NCBI RefSeq assembly: GCF_003205235.1
Contig: NZ_QJSM01000018.1
Span: 62,001 to 126,000 of the forward strand
From: Thermoplasma sp. Kam2015
GTDB taxonomy: Archaea > Thermoplasmatota > Thermoplasmata > Thermoplasmatales > Thermoplasmataceae
DNA: 64,000 bases
Direction of reading: 5' to 3'
Below, in pieces: positions 41,969 through 50,325 of this stretch. A model generated the notes under the pieces. The model was not told the DNA's origin, ran no database searches, and was given only the letters and a program-made list of their open reading frames with translations. Position numbers and translations under genes: made by a program. The first letter of the stretch is position 1. Each line of letters starts with the position of its first letter.

Positions 41969-43192
41969 TCATGATATGCTTCTGTTCAGCGTTTCATATC
42001 CTTTGGAATACCATACGATGGACCCGATAAGCCCAACAGACCATGCGGCGGTCGCAAAGATCATGTAGTTGTAAACTGATATACCGGAAAGTGCGAATAT
42101 GGAGATTATGTAGAGAGAGTAAGCCACACCCCTAACGGTTGCTATACCAAGACCGCGGTATCTCGTAACAAAGAGTTCAGTTTGCAGGATCTCCCTGACC
42201 GCCCAACCAAGTTCTCCGAAGAATGCGTTCACCACAAGGAGGATCACAAAGATATCAAACGGTAGCCTGAAGTAAATGTAAAGCAGGAATATCGACATGG
42301 AAACCGTCCCCCCGGCATATGCCATGACGGAGAGTAACCTTCTGCCTACCCTGTCGACAAAAGCAAGGATGGCATAGCCGAAAACGGCCTCACCAAGTCC
42401 GTATATGAAAGGTATGATGGATGTGTATTTTGGATATTCATATGGACCAAGAATATCAGCCACAAGTGCGAATGTCAGTACTATTGTTATGGCGAAAAGC
42501 ATTAGAACCATGATGGGGACGGGTGAACCAAACCTCTGATCTGTGAGCTCGGGATAATGCGAGGAGACAAAGGACCATCTCAGGCTTTCTGGCAGTTTCA
42601 GACGAGTCACTATAGCTATGATCACGCCTGATAAACTCATCGCCAGAAAGATCATCTTCTCTGTGAATATACTGTAGCCAGCTACAATAAATACGGCAGA
42701 AATAGCTGCAACTCCTGCATTCGCGCTGTTGGAAACCAGGACAAGAACCTTACCCCTGTATCTGATGGGGAATTGTTCTGCTAAGAATGCAAGAGATACT
42801 GTTTCTTCACCGCCAAACCCGAATTCTGCTATGAATATGGATGCCAGTATTCCGATGAAATTTGTAGATAATATGATACCTATTATTCCGGCGATTCCTG
42901 AGGATATGGTGGTGATGAATAGTTTCTTTCTGCCGATCTTGTCAGAGAGGTATCCAAGTATGAGATTCCCAGCAAGTAGTCCGACTGGCGACGACACCAA
43001 TACATAGATATCATTGGATGGGCTTATGAATGGCCATTGAGTGACTAGTGGGGCCGTGACCAAAAGTAAACCCCAGACGAAGAAACCGGATATCATTGTC
43101 AGGGCCATTATAGTATGCGTTCTGTTCCATCGTGCACTGTCCAAGAAATTCCTAACATCATTATAGGTTGAAAATTCTACATCATTTTCCAT
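41969..43192 (-). CDS. MFS transporter under TPP riboswitch control (probable thiamine transporter)
   Basis: A 407-residue carrier of about 12 segments with the MFS loop LGYLSDKIGRKKLF near residue 80 and a repeat, FVDRVGRRLLS, in the second half. A THI-box riboswitch lies in its leader and contains its ribosome-binding site, so expression answers to thiamine pyrophosphate. Uptake of thiamine or a pyrimidine precursor follows naturally. Archaeal TPP riboswitches upstream of MFS-type thiamine transporters have been described in Thermoplasma-related species, which agrees with this layout. Confidence 0.88.
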   Translation of the reverse strand: MENDVEFSTYNDVRNFLDSARWNRTHTIMALTMISGFFVWGLLLVTAPLVTQWPFISPSNDIYVLVSSPVGLLAGNLILGYLSDKIGRKKLFITTISSGIAGIIGIILSTNFIGILASIFIAEFGFGGEETVSLAFLAEQFPIRYRGKVLVLVSNSANAGVAAISAVFIVAGYSIFTEKMIFLAMSLSGVIIAIVTRLKLPESLRWSFVSSHYPELTDQRFGSPVPIMVLMLFAITIVLTFALVADILGPYEYPKYTSIIPFIYGLGEAVFGYAILAFVDRVGRRLLSVMAYAGGTVSMSIFLLYIYFRLPFDIFVILLVVNAFFGELGWAVREILQTELFVTRYRGLGIATVRGVAYSLYIISIFALSGISVYNYMIFATAAWSVGLIGSIVWYSKGYETLNRSIS

Positions 43193-43198
43193 AGTTTT

Positions 43199-43276
43199 CC
43201 CTCCGCCGGTATTACCCGGATCAGGTTCAAGGGGTCGATCCTTCCGGATCCTCTCAGCCCCTCACGGAGCTCCCCC
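43199..43276 (-). promoter_or_regulatory. TPP (THI-box) riboswitch
   Basis: On the reverse strand all core pieces are present in order: GGGGCTGAGAGGATC, CCCTTGAACCTGATCCGG and TAATACCGGCGGAGG. P1 can form between CTCCG (43265-43269) and CGGAG (43201-43205). The 3-prime strand of P1 overlaps the Shine-Dalgarno GGAGGG at 43199-43204, six bases before the transporter ATG. Ligand binding should stabilise P1 and hide the ribosome site. A TATA-like ATTATAATATC near 43306-43316 predicts a transcript start close to the aptamer. Confidence 0.96.
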
Positions 43277-43392
43277 ATTCTTATGCTTGATTTTAATGCG
43301 ATATTATAATGTTATTTTGCTTTTGCTATGTCTGTGAAATAGTTCAGGCTTCAGGCAATTTCAATGAGGATGAAGTATATGATAAGGAAGAC

Positions 43393-44367
43393 TTATTTCA
43401 GATCTAGTATTTCGCCGTTGTCGCTCTCCTCAATCGGTTGCTCATCCCCAGGTTTCCAGTATGGCTCACGAAGTGCTACGGCCTTTCTGAAGAGGTCCTT
43501 AAGGACGTTTTCTTCAGTTATGCCCTTGAATGGAATGTTCGTATCGGATCTCATAAGGCATGTTTTGAATTCGCCGCGAGAAGTGATCCTGAGCCGGGTG
43601 CAGTGAGCGCAGAAATCAGGATTACGCTGAGGTTTTACGAATTCAACCTTCACTAGCCCCGCATCGCTTCTGATCAGATACCTAGGTCTGTTGTGCAGAT
43701 CGTTGTATTCCACGCCTATTGATCTTTTTCTTATTTCCTCTTCTATTGGGTTGAGGCTAACGTGATATTTTCTGTATTCTTCGGAAGATTCGCCCTCTCT
43801 ATCCGTCTCATACTCTATGAGTTGCAGTATCGCGTTGTTTTCCGCAGCGATTTCCAGCATTCTTGGTATATCCTTCACATTGAGATCCTTTAGAACCACA
43901 AAATTGATCTTCACAGGAGTAAGTTTTGCATCGTTGGCTGACCTCACAGCTTCGATAACGCGCTTCAGCATCCATGTTCCGGTTATGAAATGAAATCTCT
44001 CATCATCCGGCGAGTGCAATGATATATTGACCCTATCGAGGCCAGCCGCCTTGAGATCCTTGGCAATCTTTGGAAGCATTGTGCCGTTGGTTGTCATAGA
44101 TATATTCCCATTAATGTGCCTTCTGATCCTCTCTATTATCTCAACAATATCTGGCCTGAGAGTTGGTTCTCCGCCAGTTATCTTGATCTTGTTCACTCCA
44201 AAATCATGCGATATCTTCACTATTCTTTCGATCTCGTCCGGTGTAAGTTCCTCGCCGTTGATATCAGTACCCTCCATATGACAGAAGAAACATTTGAAAT
44301 TGCACGTAGTGTTAAGCTGGATTCTGAGACTTAACACCGGCCTTCCGTATCTGTCAAATAATGGCAT
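43393..44367 (-). CDS. moaA: GTP 3',8-cyclase MoaA
   Basis: A 324-residue radical SAM enzyme for the first step of molybdopterin synthesis. The SAM cluster is C22-x3-C26-x2-C29 in CNFKCFFCH; the C-terminal substrate cluster is FCAHCTRLR with a third Cys in [18 protein letters not shown] is the GGE motif. It lacks the usual double-glycine tail. The frame extends to 44448, but the family start [11 protein letters not shown] is at ATG 44367, with AT-rich TATA sequence about 21 nt before. It serves the formate-dehydrogenase-like enzyme and other Mo/W proteins. Confidence 0.94.
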   Translation of the reverse strand: MPLFDRYGRPVLSLRIQLNTTCNFKCFFCHMEGTDINGEELTPDEIERIVKISHDFGVNKIKITGGEPTLRPDIVEIIERIRRHINGNISMTTNGTMLPKIAKDLKAAGLDRVNISLHSPDDERFHFITGTWMLKRVIEAVRSANDAKLTPVKINFVVLKDLNVKDIPRMLEIAAENNAILQLIEYETDREGESSEEYRKYHVSLNPIEEEIRKRSIGVEYNDLHNRPRYLIRSDAGLVKVEFVKPQRNPDFCAHCTRLRITSRGEFKTCLMRSDTNIPFKGITEENVLKDLFRKAVALREPYWKPGDEQPIEESDNGEILDLK

Positions 44368-44476
44368 TTGAAATATAGAGTGATTTATCGTTAATAACCT
44401 TATCCTGAATCGAAGACGACAAATTTGAATCTTGTACCTGAAGTTCACATAACTTGAAATTCGGTACTGTTATAAA

Positions 44477-44746
44477 CAAAATTGGAAGTTCGAGGGAAAC
44501 GGCAAAAACTCTTACCTTTAAGGAAAAATATACTAATTGGTCTCAATGGATGGATTTATAGATTCTCTCTGCAATTCTCTTTTTTACTCCAAGAAAAACA
44601 GGTGGTATAATTCGTGAACAATATCGGTGCGATCCGAATTTACATCTGCAGATATCGTGATGTATGGACTATACAGGATATACCAACACAGGCAGATATA
44701 TCCTTATTGAAAGGAAGTACGAAGATTCAGATGAGGAGTAGATCAC
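44477..44746 (+). repeat. Degenerate dispersed repeat, copy 5
   Basis: This 590-base gap between moaA and EF-1alpha holds a near full-length copy: AATTGGAAGTTCGAGGGAAA, AAAACTCTTACCTTTAAGG, the central GGTGCGATCCGAATTTACAT with ATATCGTGATGTATGG, ACACAGGCAGATATATCC, and the end AGATTCAGATGAGGAGTAGA. A frame in the second half reads GRYILIERKYEDSDEE before a stop, and the homologous part of copy 6 reads similarly, so the repeat may once have been coding. The remaining bases carry the EF-1alpha promoter. Confidence 0.72.
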
Positions 44747-44876
44747 CCGGTGAAGAGCCATGGCTTAGATTTCCAAGCATCTTCTTTCGTAACATTGCCA
44801 TCTAATGATCGTCAATTCGATTCCAAAGGCGAATTTGTACCGTTGTCTACGGTTATAGAGGTAAGCCCACGAAAAA

Positions 44877-44956
44877 GCTAAATAAGGATCAATATATTAG
44901 GGTTCAAACTGCGAGATATTGGTAATTCTCGAGTATTGATAAAAAAGGTGAAAATA
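44877..44956 (+). promoter_or_regulatory. Promoter and short leader of EF-1alpha with a small hairpin
   Basis: A TATA-like GCTAAATAAGG near 44877-44886 predicts a start near 44907, leaving a leader of about 50 bases. In it CGAGA (44912-44916) can pair with TCTCG (44927-44931), and AAGGTG precedes the ATG by eight bases. The gene is therefore leadered, in contrast to many neighbours. Confidence 0.45.
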
Positions 44957-46231
44957 ATGGCAAGTCAGAAACCACACCTAAATCTGATAACGATAGGTCA
45001 TGTAGATCATGGAAAATCTACATTGGTAGGACGGCTACTATACGAGCACGGCGAGATTCCAGCACATATTATAGAAGAGTATAGAAAGGAAGCCGAGCAG
45101 AAGGGTAAGGCAACCTTTGAGTTTGCCTGGGTCATGGACAGATTCAAGGAAGAGAGGGAGAGAGGAGTTACTATCGATCTTGCACACAGGAAGTTCGAGA
45201 CAGACAAGTACTACTTTACTCTGATCGATGCTCCTGGACACAGAGACTTCGTCAAAAACATGATCACAGGTACAAGTCAGGCAGATGCTGCAATTCTCGT
45301 CATATCAGCCAGAGAAGGAGAAGGTGTGATGGAGCAGACCAGGGAACACGCATTCCTGGCAAGGACACTTGGTGTTCCGCAGATGGTTGTGGCCATAAAC
45401 AAGATGGATGCCACAAGCCCACCGTACAGCGAGAAGAGATACAATGAGGTAAAGGCCGATGCTGAAAAATTGCTCAGATCCATAGGCTTCAAGGATATAT
45501 CGTTCGTGCCCATAAGCGGCTACAAGGGCGATAATGTTACAAAGCCGAGCCCGAACATGCCATGGTATAAGGGCCCAACACTTCTTCAGGCACTCGACGC
45601 TTTCAAGGTACCTGAAAAACCGATAAATAAGCCTCTCAGGATTCCAGTTGAGGATGTGTATTCAATTACCGGTATAGGTACAGTGCCTGTCGGTAGAGTG
45701 GAAACCGGCGTTTTGAAGCCTGGCGACAAGGTCATATTCCTGCCTGCAGATAAGCAGGGAGATGTCAAATCCATAGAAATGCATCATGAGCCCCTGCAGC
45801 AGGCTGAGCCAGGAGATAATATAGGTTTCAACGTTAGAGGTATCGCGAAGAACGATATCAAGAGGGGAGACGTATGCGGGCACCTAGACTCACCGCCAAC
45901 GGTTGTTAAGGCATTCACGGCTCAGATAATAGTGCTGAACCATCCAAGTGTCATAGCTCCAGGTTACAAGCCTGTCTTCCACGTTCACACAGCACAGGTT
46001 GCCTGCAGGATAGATGAGATTGTTAAAACTCTGAATCCTAAGGATGGTACAACCCTAAAGGAGAAGCCAGACTTCATCAAGAATGGAGATGTAGCCATAG
46101 TGAAGGTAATACCGGACAAGCCACTCGTCATTGAAAAAGTTTCAGAAATACCCCAGCTTGGCAGGTTTGCCGTACGTGACATGGGACAAACCGTGGCAGC
46201 TGGTCAGTGCATAGATCTGGAAAAGAGGTAA
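44957..46231 (+). CDS. tuf: Translation elongation factor 1-alpha
   Basis: A 424-residue GTPase delivering aminoacyl-tRNA. G1 is GHVDHGKST at 10-18, followed by the G3 motif [15 protein letters not shown], the G4 motif NKMD and the effector loop [11 protein letters not shown]. Domains 2 and 3 follow with [13 protein letters not shown] and the usual C-terminus. The frame reaches TTG 44936, but MASQKPHLN at ATG 44957 has a ribosome site and is the known archaeal start. S10 follows four bases later, giving the conserved EF-1alpha-S10 pair. Confidence 0.98.
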   Translation: MASQKPHLNLITIGHVDHGKSTLVGRLLYEHGEIPAHIIEEYRKEAEQKGKATFEFAWVMDRFKEERERGVTIDLAHRKFETDKYYFTLIDAPGHRDFVKNMITGTSQADAAILVISAREGEGVMEQTREHAFLARTLGVPQMVVAINKMDATSPPYSEKRYNEVKADAEKLLRSIGFKDISFVPISGYKGDNVTKPSPNMPWYKGPTLLQALDAFKVPEKPINKPLRIPVEDVYSITGIGTVPVGRVETGVLKPGDKVIFLPADKQGDVKSIEMHHEPLQQAEPGDNIGFNVRGIAKNDIKRGDVCGHLDSPPTVVKAFTAQIIVLNHPSVIAPGYKPVFHVHTAQVACRIDEIVKTLNPKDGTTLKEKPDFIKNGDVAIVKVIPDKPLVIEKVSEIPQLGRFAVRDMGQTVAAGQCIDLEKR

Positions 46232-46235
46232 TTCT

Positions 46236-46550
46236 ATGGTCTCCTATAAGGCAAGGATCTCACTGAGTGGCACTGAACATAGGGTGGTTGACAGAGTATG
46301 CAATGAGATCAAGGAGATAGCAAGCAGGACCGGCGTGGAGATACACGGCCCAATGCCACTGCCAACCAAGAGGCTCGTAGTTCCCGTCAGGAAGAGCCCT
46401 GACGGTGAAGGTACGAACACATGGGATCACTGGGAGATGAGAATTCATAAGAGGCTGATAGATGTTGACGCTGACGAGAGGACACTCCGTCAGCTTATGA
46501 GGATCCCAATTCCTGATGGAGTACAGATTGAGATTCAGATCAAAAGTTGA
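46236..46550 (+). CDS. rps10: Small subunit ribosomal protein S10
   Basis: A 104-residue S10 with [21 protein letters not shown] at the N-terminus and the conserved loop [22 protein letters not shown]-type segment (split around PLPTKR and VPVRKSP) followed by [19 protein letters not shown]. It follows EF-1alpha by four bases, a placement conserved in archaea. A T-rich run follows its stop. Confidence 0.97.
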   Translation: MVSYKARISLSGTEHRVVDRVCNEIKEIASRTGVEIHGPMPLPTKRLVVPVRKSPDGEGTNTWDHWEMRIHKRLIDVDADERTLRQLMRIPIPDGVQIEIQIKS

Positions 46551-46575
46551 TTTTTTAATTTTTAATAAATTAAAT
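46551..46575 (+). terminator. T-run after S10 merging into the EF-2 promoter
   Basis: TTTTTTAATTTTTAATAAA follows the S10 stop. The T clusters can end the EF-1alpha-S10 transcript, while the TTAATAAATTAAA part is centred about 23 nt before the EF-2 ATG at 46590, as for leaderless genes. One short stretch thus seems to end one unit and start the next. Confidence 0.5.
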
Positions 46576-46589
46576 TCGGGTGTTTATTT

Positions 46590-48788
46590 ATGGGAAGAAA
46601 GGAAGACAATATAGAGAAGGCTCTTAAAATTGTAGAGCATACGGAACTTGTAAGAAATATAGGTATAGTTGCCCATATCGATCATGGTAAGACCACGCTC
46701 AGCGATAACCTTATCGCCGGTGCTGGAATGATGAGTGAGGAGCTGGCCGGAAAACAGCTGGTTCTAGATTATGATGAGCAGGAACAGGCAAGAGGCATAA
46801 CGATAAATGCTGCAGTAGCCTCCATGGTTCACTCCTTCCAGGGTAAGGAATATCTGATCAATCTTATTGATACGCCCGGTCATGTGGACTTCGGAGGGGA
46901 CGTTACAAGAGCCATGAGGGCTGTGGATGGCGTCATTGTAGTTGTGGACTCAGTTGAGGGTGTAATGCCACAGACTGAGACCGTTATAAGGCAAGCCCTC
47001 AGAGAGCATGTTAAGCCGGTTCTCTTCATAAACAAGATAGACAGGCTGATAAACGAACTGAGACTGAACAGCGATGAGATGCAGAAGCGTTTCACAAAGA
47101 TAATAACTGATGTAAACAGGCTAATTACGAAATACGCGCCTCCTGAATTCACGAAGGACTGGCAGGTATCCGTGCAGGATGGGCGTGTCGCTTTCGGTTC
47201 AGCTTACAACAACTGGGCCATATCAATACCTTCTATGGCTGAAACTAAGATAACGTTCAAGGACATCGTTGAATATGTAAAGAATGGAAAGCAGAAGGAA
47301 CTTGCGCAGAAGAACCAGCTGCATAAGATAATACTGAACATGGTCATAAGGCATCTGCCCGATCCAAAGACCGCTCAATCCTATAGGATAAAGCAGATTT
47401 GGAAGGGTGACCTCGATTCTGAGGTCGGAAAGGCCATGATTAACTGCGATTTCAAGGGTCCAGTGGCCATGATGGTGACGAAGATCATCATAGATCCACA
47501 TGCCGGAGAAATAGCAATAGGAAGATTGTTCAGCGGCACCGTTAGGAAAGGTACCGATCTATACATATCTGGAGCTGGGAAAGGTAAGGTGCAGACTCTG
47601 GCAATGATGGTTGGTCCAGACAGGATACCTGTGGATGAAGTAACGGCAGGAAACATAGCGGCTATAGTGGGCCTTAAAGGAGCGATCGCAGGAGCCACAG
47701 TCTCATCTCTTGAAAACATGGTTCCATTCGAGCCTATGATACATTACTCTGAGCCCGTGGTTACGCTTGCCATAGAGGCAAAGCATACTGCAGATCTGCC
47801 GAGACTTATAGAGGTTCTGAGAGATATATCAAAGGCAGATCCGTCCATACAGGTTGATATAAATCAGGAGACGGGTGAGCACCTGATATCTGGCATGGGT
47901 GAGCTCCATCTTGATGTGACGCTTTACAGGATAAAGAATGACTACAAGGTCGAGGTCGAAACCTCCGATCCGATAGTGGTTTACAGAGAAACCGTGGAGA
48001 AGAAGGGCGGCCCATTTGAAGGAAAGTCTCCAAATAAGCATAACCGTTTCTACTTTGAAGTGGAACCGCTGAAACCAGAAGTGATACAGGCAATTGAAGA
48101 TGGTGATATACCGCAGGGATCGAAGTTCAAGGATAAGAAATCCCTGATCGAGTTGCTGGTCAGCAAGGGTATTGACAGGGAGGAGGCCAGAGGACTGGTC
48201 TGCGTAGAGGGCACCAACATCATGTTCGACGTGACGAGAGGTATTCAGTACCTGGATGAAACCATGGAACTGCTGATCGAAGCATTCGTTGAGGTCATGA
48301 ATAGGGGTCCACTGGCCAATGAGAAGGTCTTCGGAGTCAAGGCAAGGCTCGTCGACGCCAAGCTGCACGAGGACAGTATTCATAGAGGCCCAGCTCAGGT
48401 CATTCCTGCGGGAAGAAATGCGATATACGGTGCGATGTGCGAGGCAAAGCGCGTGCTTCTTGAGCCTGTTCAGAGAGTATTCATAAATGTACCGCAGGAG
48501 GAGATGGGCGCAGCTATAAATGAGATACAGCAGAGGCGCGGTATAATCGAGGACATGAAGCAGGAAGGCGAGGAAATATCGCTCACTGCAAAGGTTCCAG
48601 TCGCCGGCATGTTCGGATTCGCATCCGCCATAAGGGGTGCAACCGGAGGAAAGGTTCTCTGGAGCTTCGAGAACGCCGGTTACCAGAAAGTGCCGCCTGA
48701 GTTGCAGGATTCCATAGTGAGATCCATCAGGGAAAGGAAGGGCCTTAGGCCAGAACCATACGATGCGGATTATTACGCATCTATGTGA
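46590..48788 (+). CDS. fusA: Translation elongation factor 2
   Basis: A 732-residue translocation GTPase. G1 is AHIDHGKTT near residue 29, the switch region EQEQARGITINAA, G3 DTPGHVDFGGDV and G4 NKIDR. The later domains carry GMGELHLDV and, near residue 600, SIHRGPAQVIPAGR, whose His is the diphthamide site of archaeal and eukaryotic EF-2. Full length and intact. It appears to have its own promoter behind S10. Confidence 0.98.
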   Translation: MGRKEDNIEKALKIVEHTELVRNIGIVAHIDHGKTTLSDNLIAGAGMMSEELAGKQLVLDYDEQEQARGITINAAVASMVHSFQGKEYLINLIDTPGHVDFGGDVTRAMRAVDGVIVVVDSVEGVMPQTETVIRQALREHVKPVLFINKIDRLINELRLNSDEMQKRFTKIITDVNRLITKYAPPEFTKDWQVSVQDGRVAFGSAYNNWAISIPSMAETKITFKDIVEYVKNGKQKELAQKNQLHKIILNMVIRHLPDPKTAQSYRIKQIWKGDLDSEVGKAMINCDFKGPVAMMVTKIIIDPHAGEIAIGRLFSGTVRKGTDLYISGAGKGKVQTLAMMVGPDRIPVDEVTAGNIAAIVGLKGAIAGATVSSLENMVPFEPMIHYSEPVVTLAIEAKHTADLPRLIEVLRDISKADPSIQVDINQETGEHLISGMGELHLDVTLYRIKNDYKVEVETSDPIVVYRETVEKKGGPFEGKSPNKHNRFYFEVEPLKPEVIQAIEDGDIPQGSKFKDKKSLIELLVSKGIDREEARGLVCVEGTNIMFDVTRGIQYLDETMELLIEAFVEVMNRGPLANEKVFGVKARLVDAKLHEDSIHRGPAQVIPAGRNAIYGAMCEAKRVLLEPVQRVFINVPQEEMGAAINEIQQRRGIIEDMKQEGEEISLTAKVPVAGMFGFASAIRGATGGKVLWSFENAGYQKVPPELQDSIVRSIRERKGLRPEPYDADYYASM

Positions 48789-48806
48789 TCATTTTTTATT
48801 TTTCAC
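48789..48806 (+). terminator. T-rich terminator of EF-2 inside the tail of the next gene
   Basis: Just after the EF-2 stop the + strand reads TCATTTTTTATTTTTCAC. These T clusters are the Lys/Asn codons that end the convergent BtuF-like gene, so the signal is embedded in coding sequence. Confidence 0.4.
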
Positions 48807-49565
48807 AAAATTTTCTTTTATTTTGTTTATCCAGGGAAGCACATCCGTTATGAACGAAGGGCCATGATGCGCGAAGAAATCGTATTTTGAAGGTGTCACA
48901 TAAACATTTCCATTTCTATACGCCTTCATCTCAGTCCAGCCTCTCTCCTTCATAATGCCCTCTACAGATAGGCTTCGGAACATCTTTGGCTCGAATATTA
49001 TCACATCAGGATCGGCCTTACGCACAAAATTGAAATCAGGCTCGAGCCATTCTTTTCTCTGATCAGCATATATGGATGGCATGCCCATGAAGGTCAGGGC
49101 ATCAGTTATATAGCTGTATGCCCCGAAGGAAACAGGCCCACCCAGATCTAGTTCTATATAACTGGTCATATCGCCTTCCACTGGAACCGGTATGCTTCTC
49201 AGCAGCCTGTGGTAAAGATCCCTTGCCTCCTTGATCGAATCAACCTCAAAGCCCACGCGCATGACAAGATCAGCTATTCCGGCTACCGTAGAGGGAAGCT
49301 CAAATTCCACAACATTATAACTCTGCGAGAGTTTTTCGTAAAGTGCATGCGGATACCCGGATATGATGAATATCACATCTGGATCGATCTGTGATAGCAG
49401 ATCCATGCTCACGGTTCCGTAGCTGCCGACCTTCCTCTTGTTTCTGGCATCCTCAGGATGGACGCAGAACGCAGAGGTACCAACTATGTTATCGCTTTCT
49501 CCTATCATGTAAAGTATCTCGGTGACTGCCGGGCTCAAAGATACTATCTTACTGTATTTCCCCAC
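48789..49565 (-). CDS. BtuF/FecB-like substrate-binding-fold protein without signal peptide
   Basis: A 258-residue protein of the cobalamin/iron-siderophore binding fold (IVSLSPAVTEILYMIGESDNIVGTSAFC at the N-terminus; DPDVIFIISGY and DPDVIIFEPKMF for the two lobes; a long linking helix near 115-135). It begins directly with the mature fold from GTG 49565 and lacks any export signal or lipobox, so it seems cytoplasmic. No ABC permease is adjacent. A cytosolic cobalamin- or metal-handling role is possible. The next ATG upstream is out of phase. Confidence 0.75.
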   Translation of the reverse strand: MGKYSKIVSLSPAVTEILYMIGESDNIVGTSAFCVHPEDARNKRKVGSYGTVSMDLLSQIDPDVIFIISGYPHALYEKLSQSYNVVEFELPSTVAGIADLVMRVGFEVDSIKEARDLYHRLLRSIPVPVEGDMTSYIELDLGGPVSFGAYSYITDALTFMGMPSIYADQRKEWLEPDFNFVRKADPDVIIFEPKMFRSLSVEGIMKERGWTEMKAYRNGNVYVTPSKYDFFAHHGPSFITDVLPWINKIKENFVKNKK

Positions 49566-49712
49566 ATGGTGTTATATTGAATCATCTAATGTGCCTTTCT
49601 GTGATAAATGCTGTATAACTTATCAAATGAAACGTGGAAGGCTTTATCCAGGGCATTTTTTCATTTTGTATCTCTTCAGCAACGGTTTTTTCCATGCACG
49701 GATCTTAAATCT

Positions 49713-50111
49713 ATGGCAGGAAATCTACTGATAATTGACAATCTTGATACTGATTATCCCCTCGTCAGGGAAAGTTTGAGAGAATACGAGGAATATTCAC
49801 TGCTCATAACCGACGGTATAATAATGGATTTCTCTGAACTGCCTGATGGTGCAAAGATACAGCGCATATTGACTGTATATCAGCTCATCAGATCCATCGT
49901 TGACGGCCCTAACACTCCATATATAATACTGGCCAGATCTGATATAGTGAATTCCTGGCCATATCAGGATCTGGACAATCTCTACGATTCCATGAGGATG
50001 AAGACGTTCTATTCAGGCTGTGATATAATCTTTATGGTCGTTGGCGGGCGCCTGATCTTCAGGAATATGCTGCATGGTGAGGTTTATGGGGAGGAGTACG
50101 CCCAGTACTAG
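49713..50111 (+). CDS. Unknown protein, first gene of the divergent polymerase operon
   Basis: A 132-residue protein beginning MAGNLLIIDNLDTDYPLVRE. Alternating hydrophobic strands (YSLLITDGIIMDFSEL, TPYIILARSDIVNSW, CDIIFMVVGGRLIFRN) suggest an alpha/beta fold similar to a truncated RecA-type core, but no Walker A motif is present. Its end overlaps the next gene by 26 bases and that gene overlaps the polymerase, so three genes form one coupled operon. The frame is open from 49608, but those residues look non-coding. Family not recognised. Confidence 0.6.
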   Translation: MAGNLLIIDNLDTDYPLVRESLREYEEYSLLITDGIIMDFSELPDGAKIQRILTVYQLIRSIVDGPNTPYIILARSDIVNSWPYQDLDNLYDSMRMKTFYSGCDIIFMVVGGRLIFRNMLHGEVYGEEYAQY

Positions 50112-50325
50112 ACAGGCGATTGACAGCCTTATATCAAGAATGGAGGAGATGAAGAAGGTGATGCGTGCTGGCGATGGAGAAATTCTTGAAGAGCTGATCA
50201 GGTCTGGAAAGATGCATGCTGCAGAGATCTCCTATGCAGGCATTGATGTGGACTTTGGGCTTCTGTTATACATGCTTATAGAGGTGGTCAAACGTACATC
50301 GATGCCAGGGGATCGGATCAGGTGA
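50086..50325 (+). CDS. Unknown small helical protein, second gene of the polymerase operon
   Basis: A 79-residue, mostly helical protein (STRQAIDSLISRMEEMKKVMRAG, then GLLLYMLIEVVKRTSMPG). ATG 50086 follows GGTGAG by five bases; ATG 50074 is an alternative. It starts inside the preceding gene and its stop overlaps the polymerase start (GTGA), so expression is tightly coupled. Small partner genes upstream of a divergent polymerase recall the damage-inducible PolB2 operons of Sulfolobales, but homology is unproven. Confidence 0.6.
   Translation: MGRSTPSTRQAIDSLISRMEEMKKVMRAGDGEILEELIRSGKMHAAEISYAGIDVDFGLLLYMLIEVVKRTSMPGDRIR

Noticed and set aside
47829-48383. Leftward 184-codon frame
   Set aside because: It is a shadow of EF-2.
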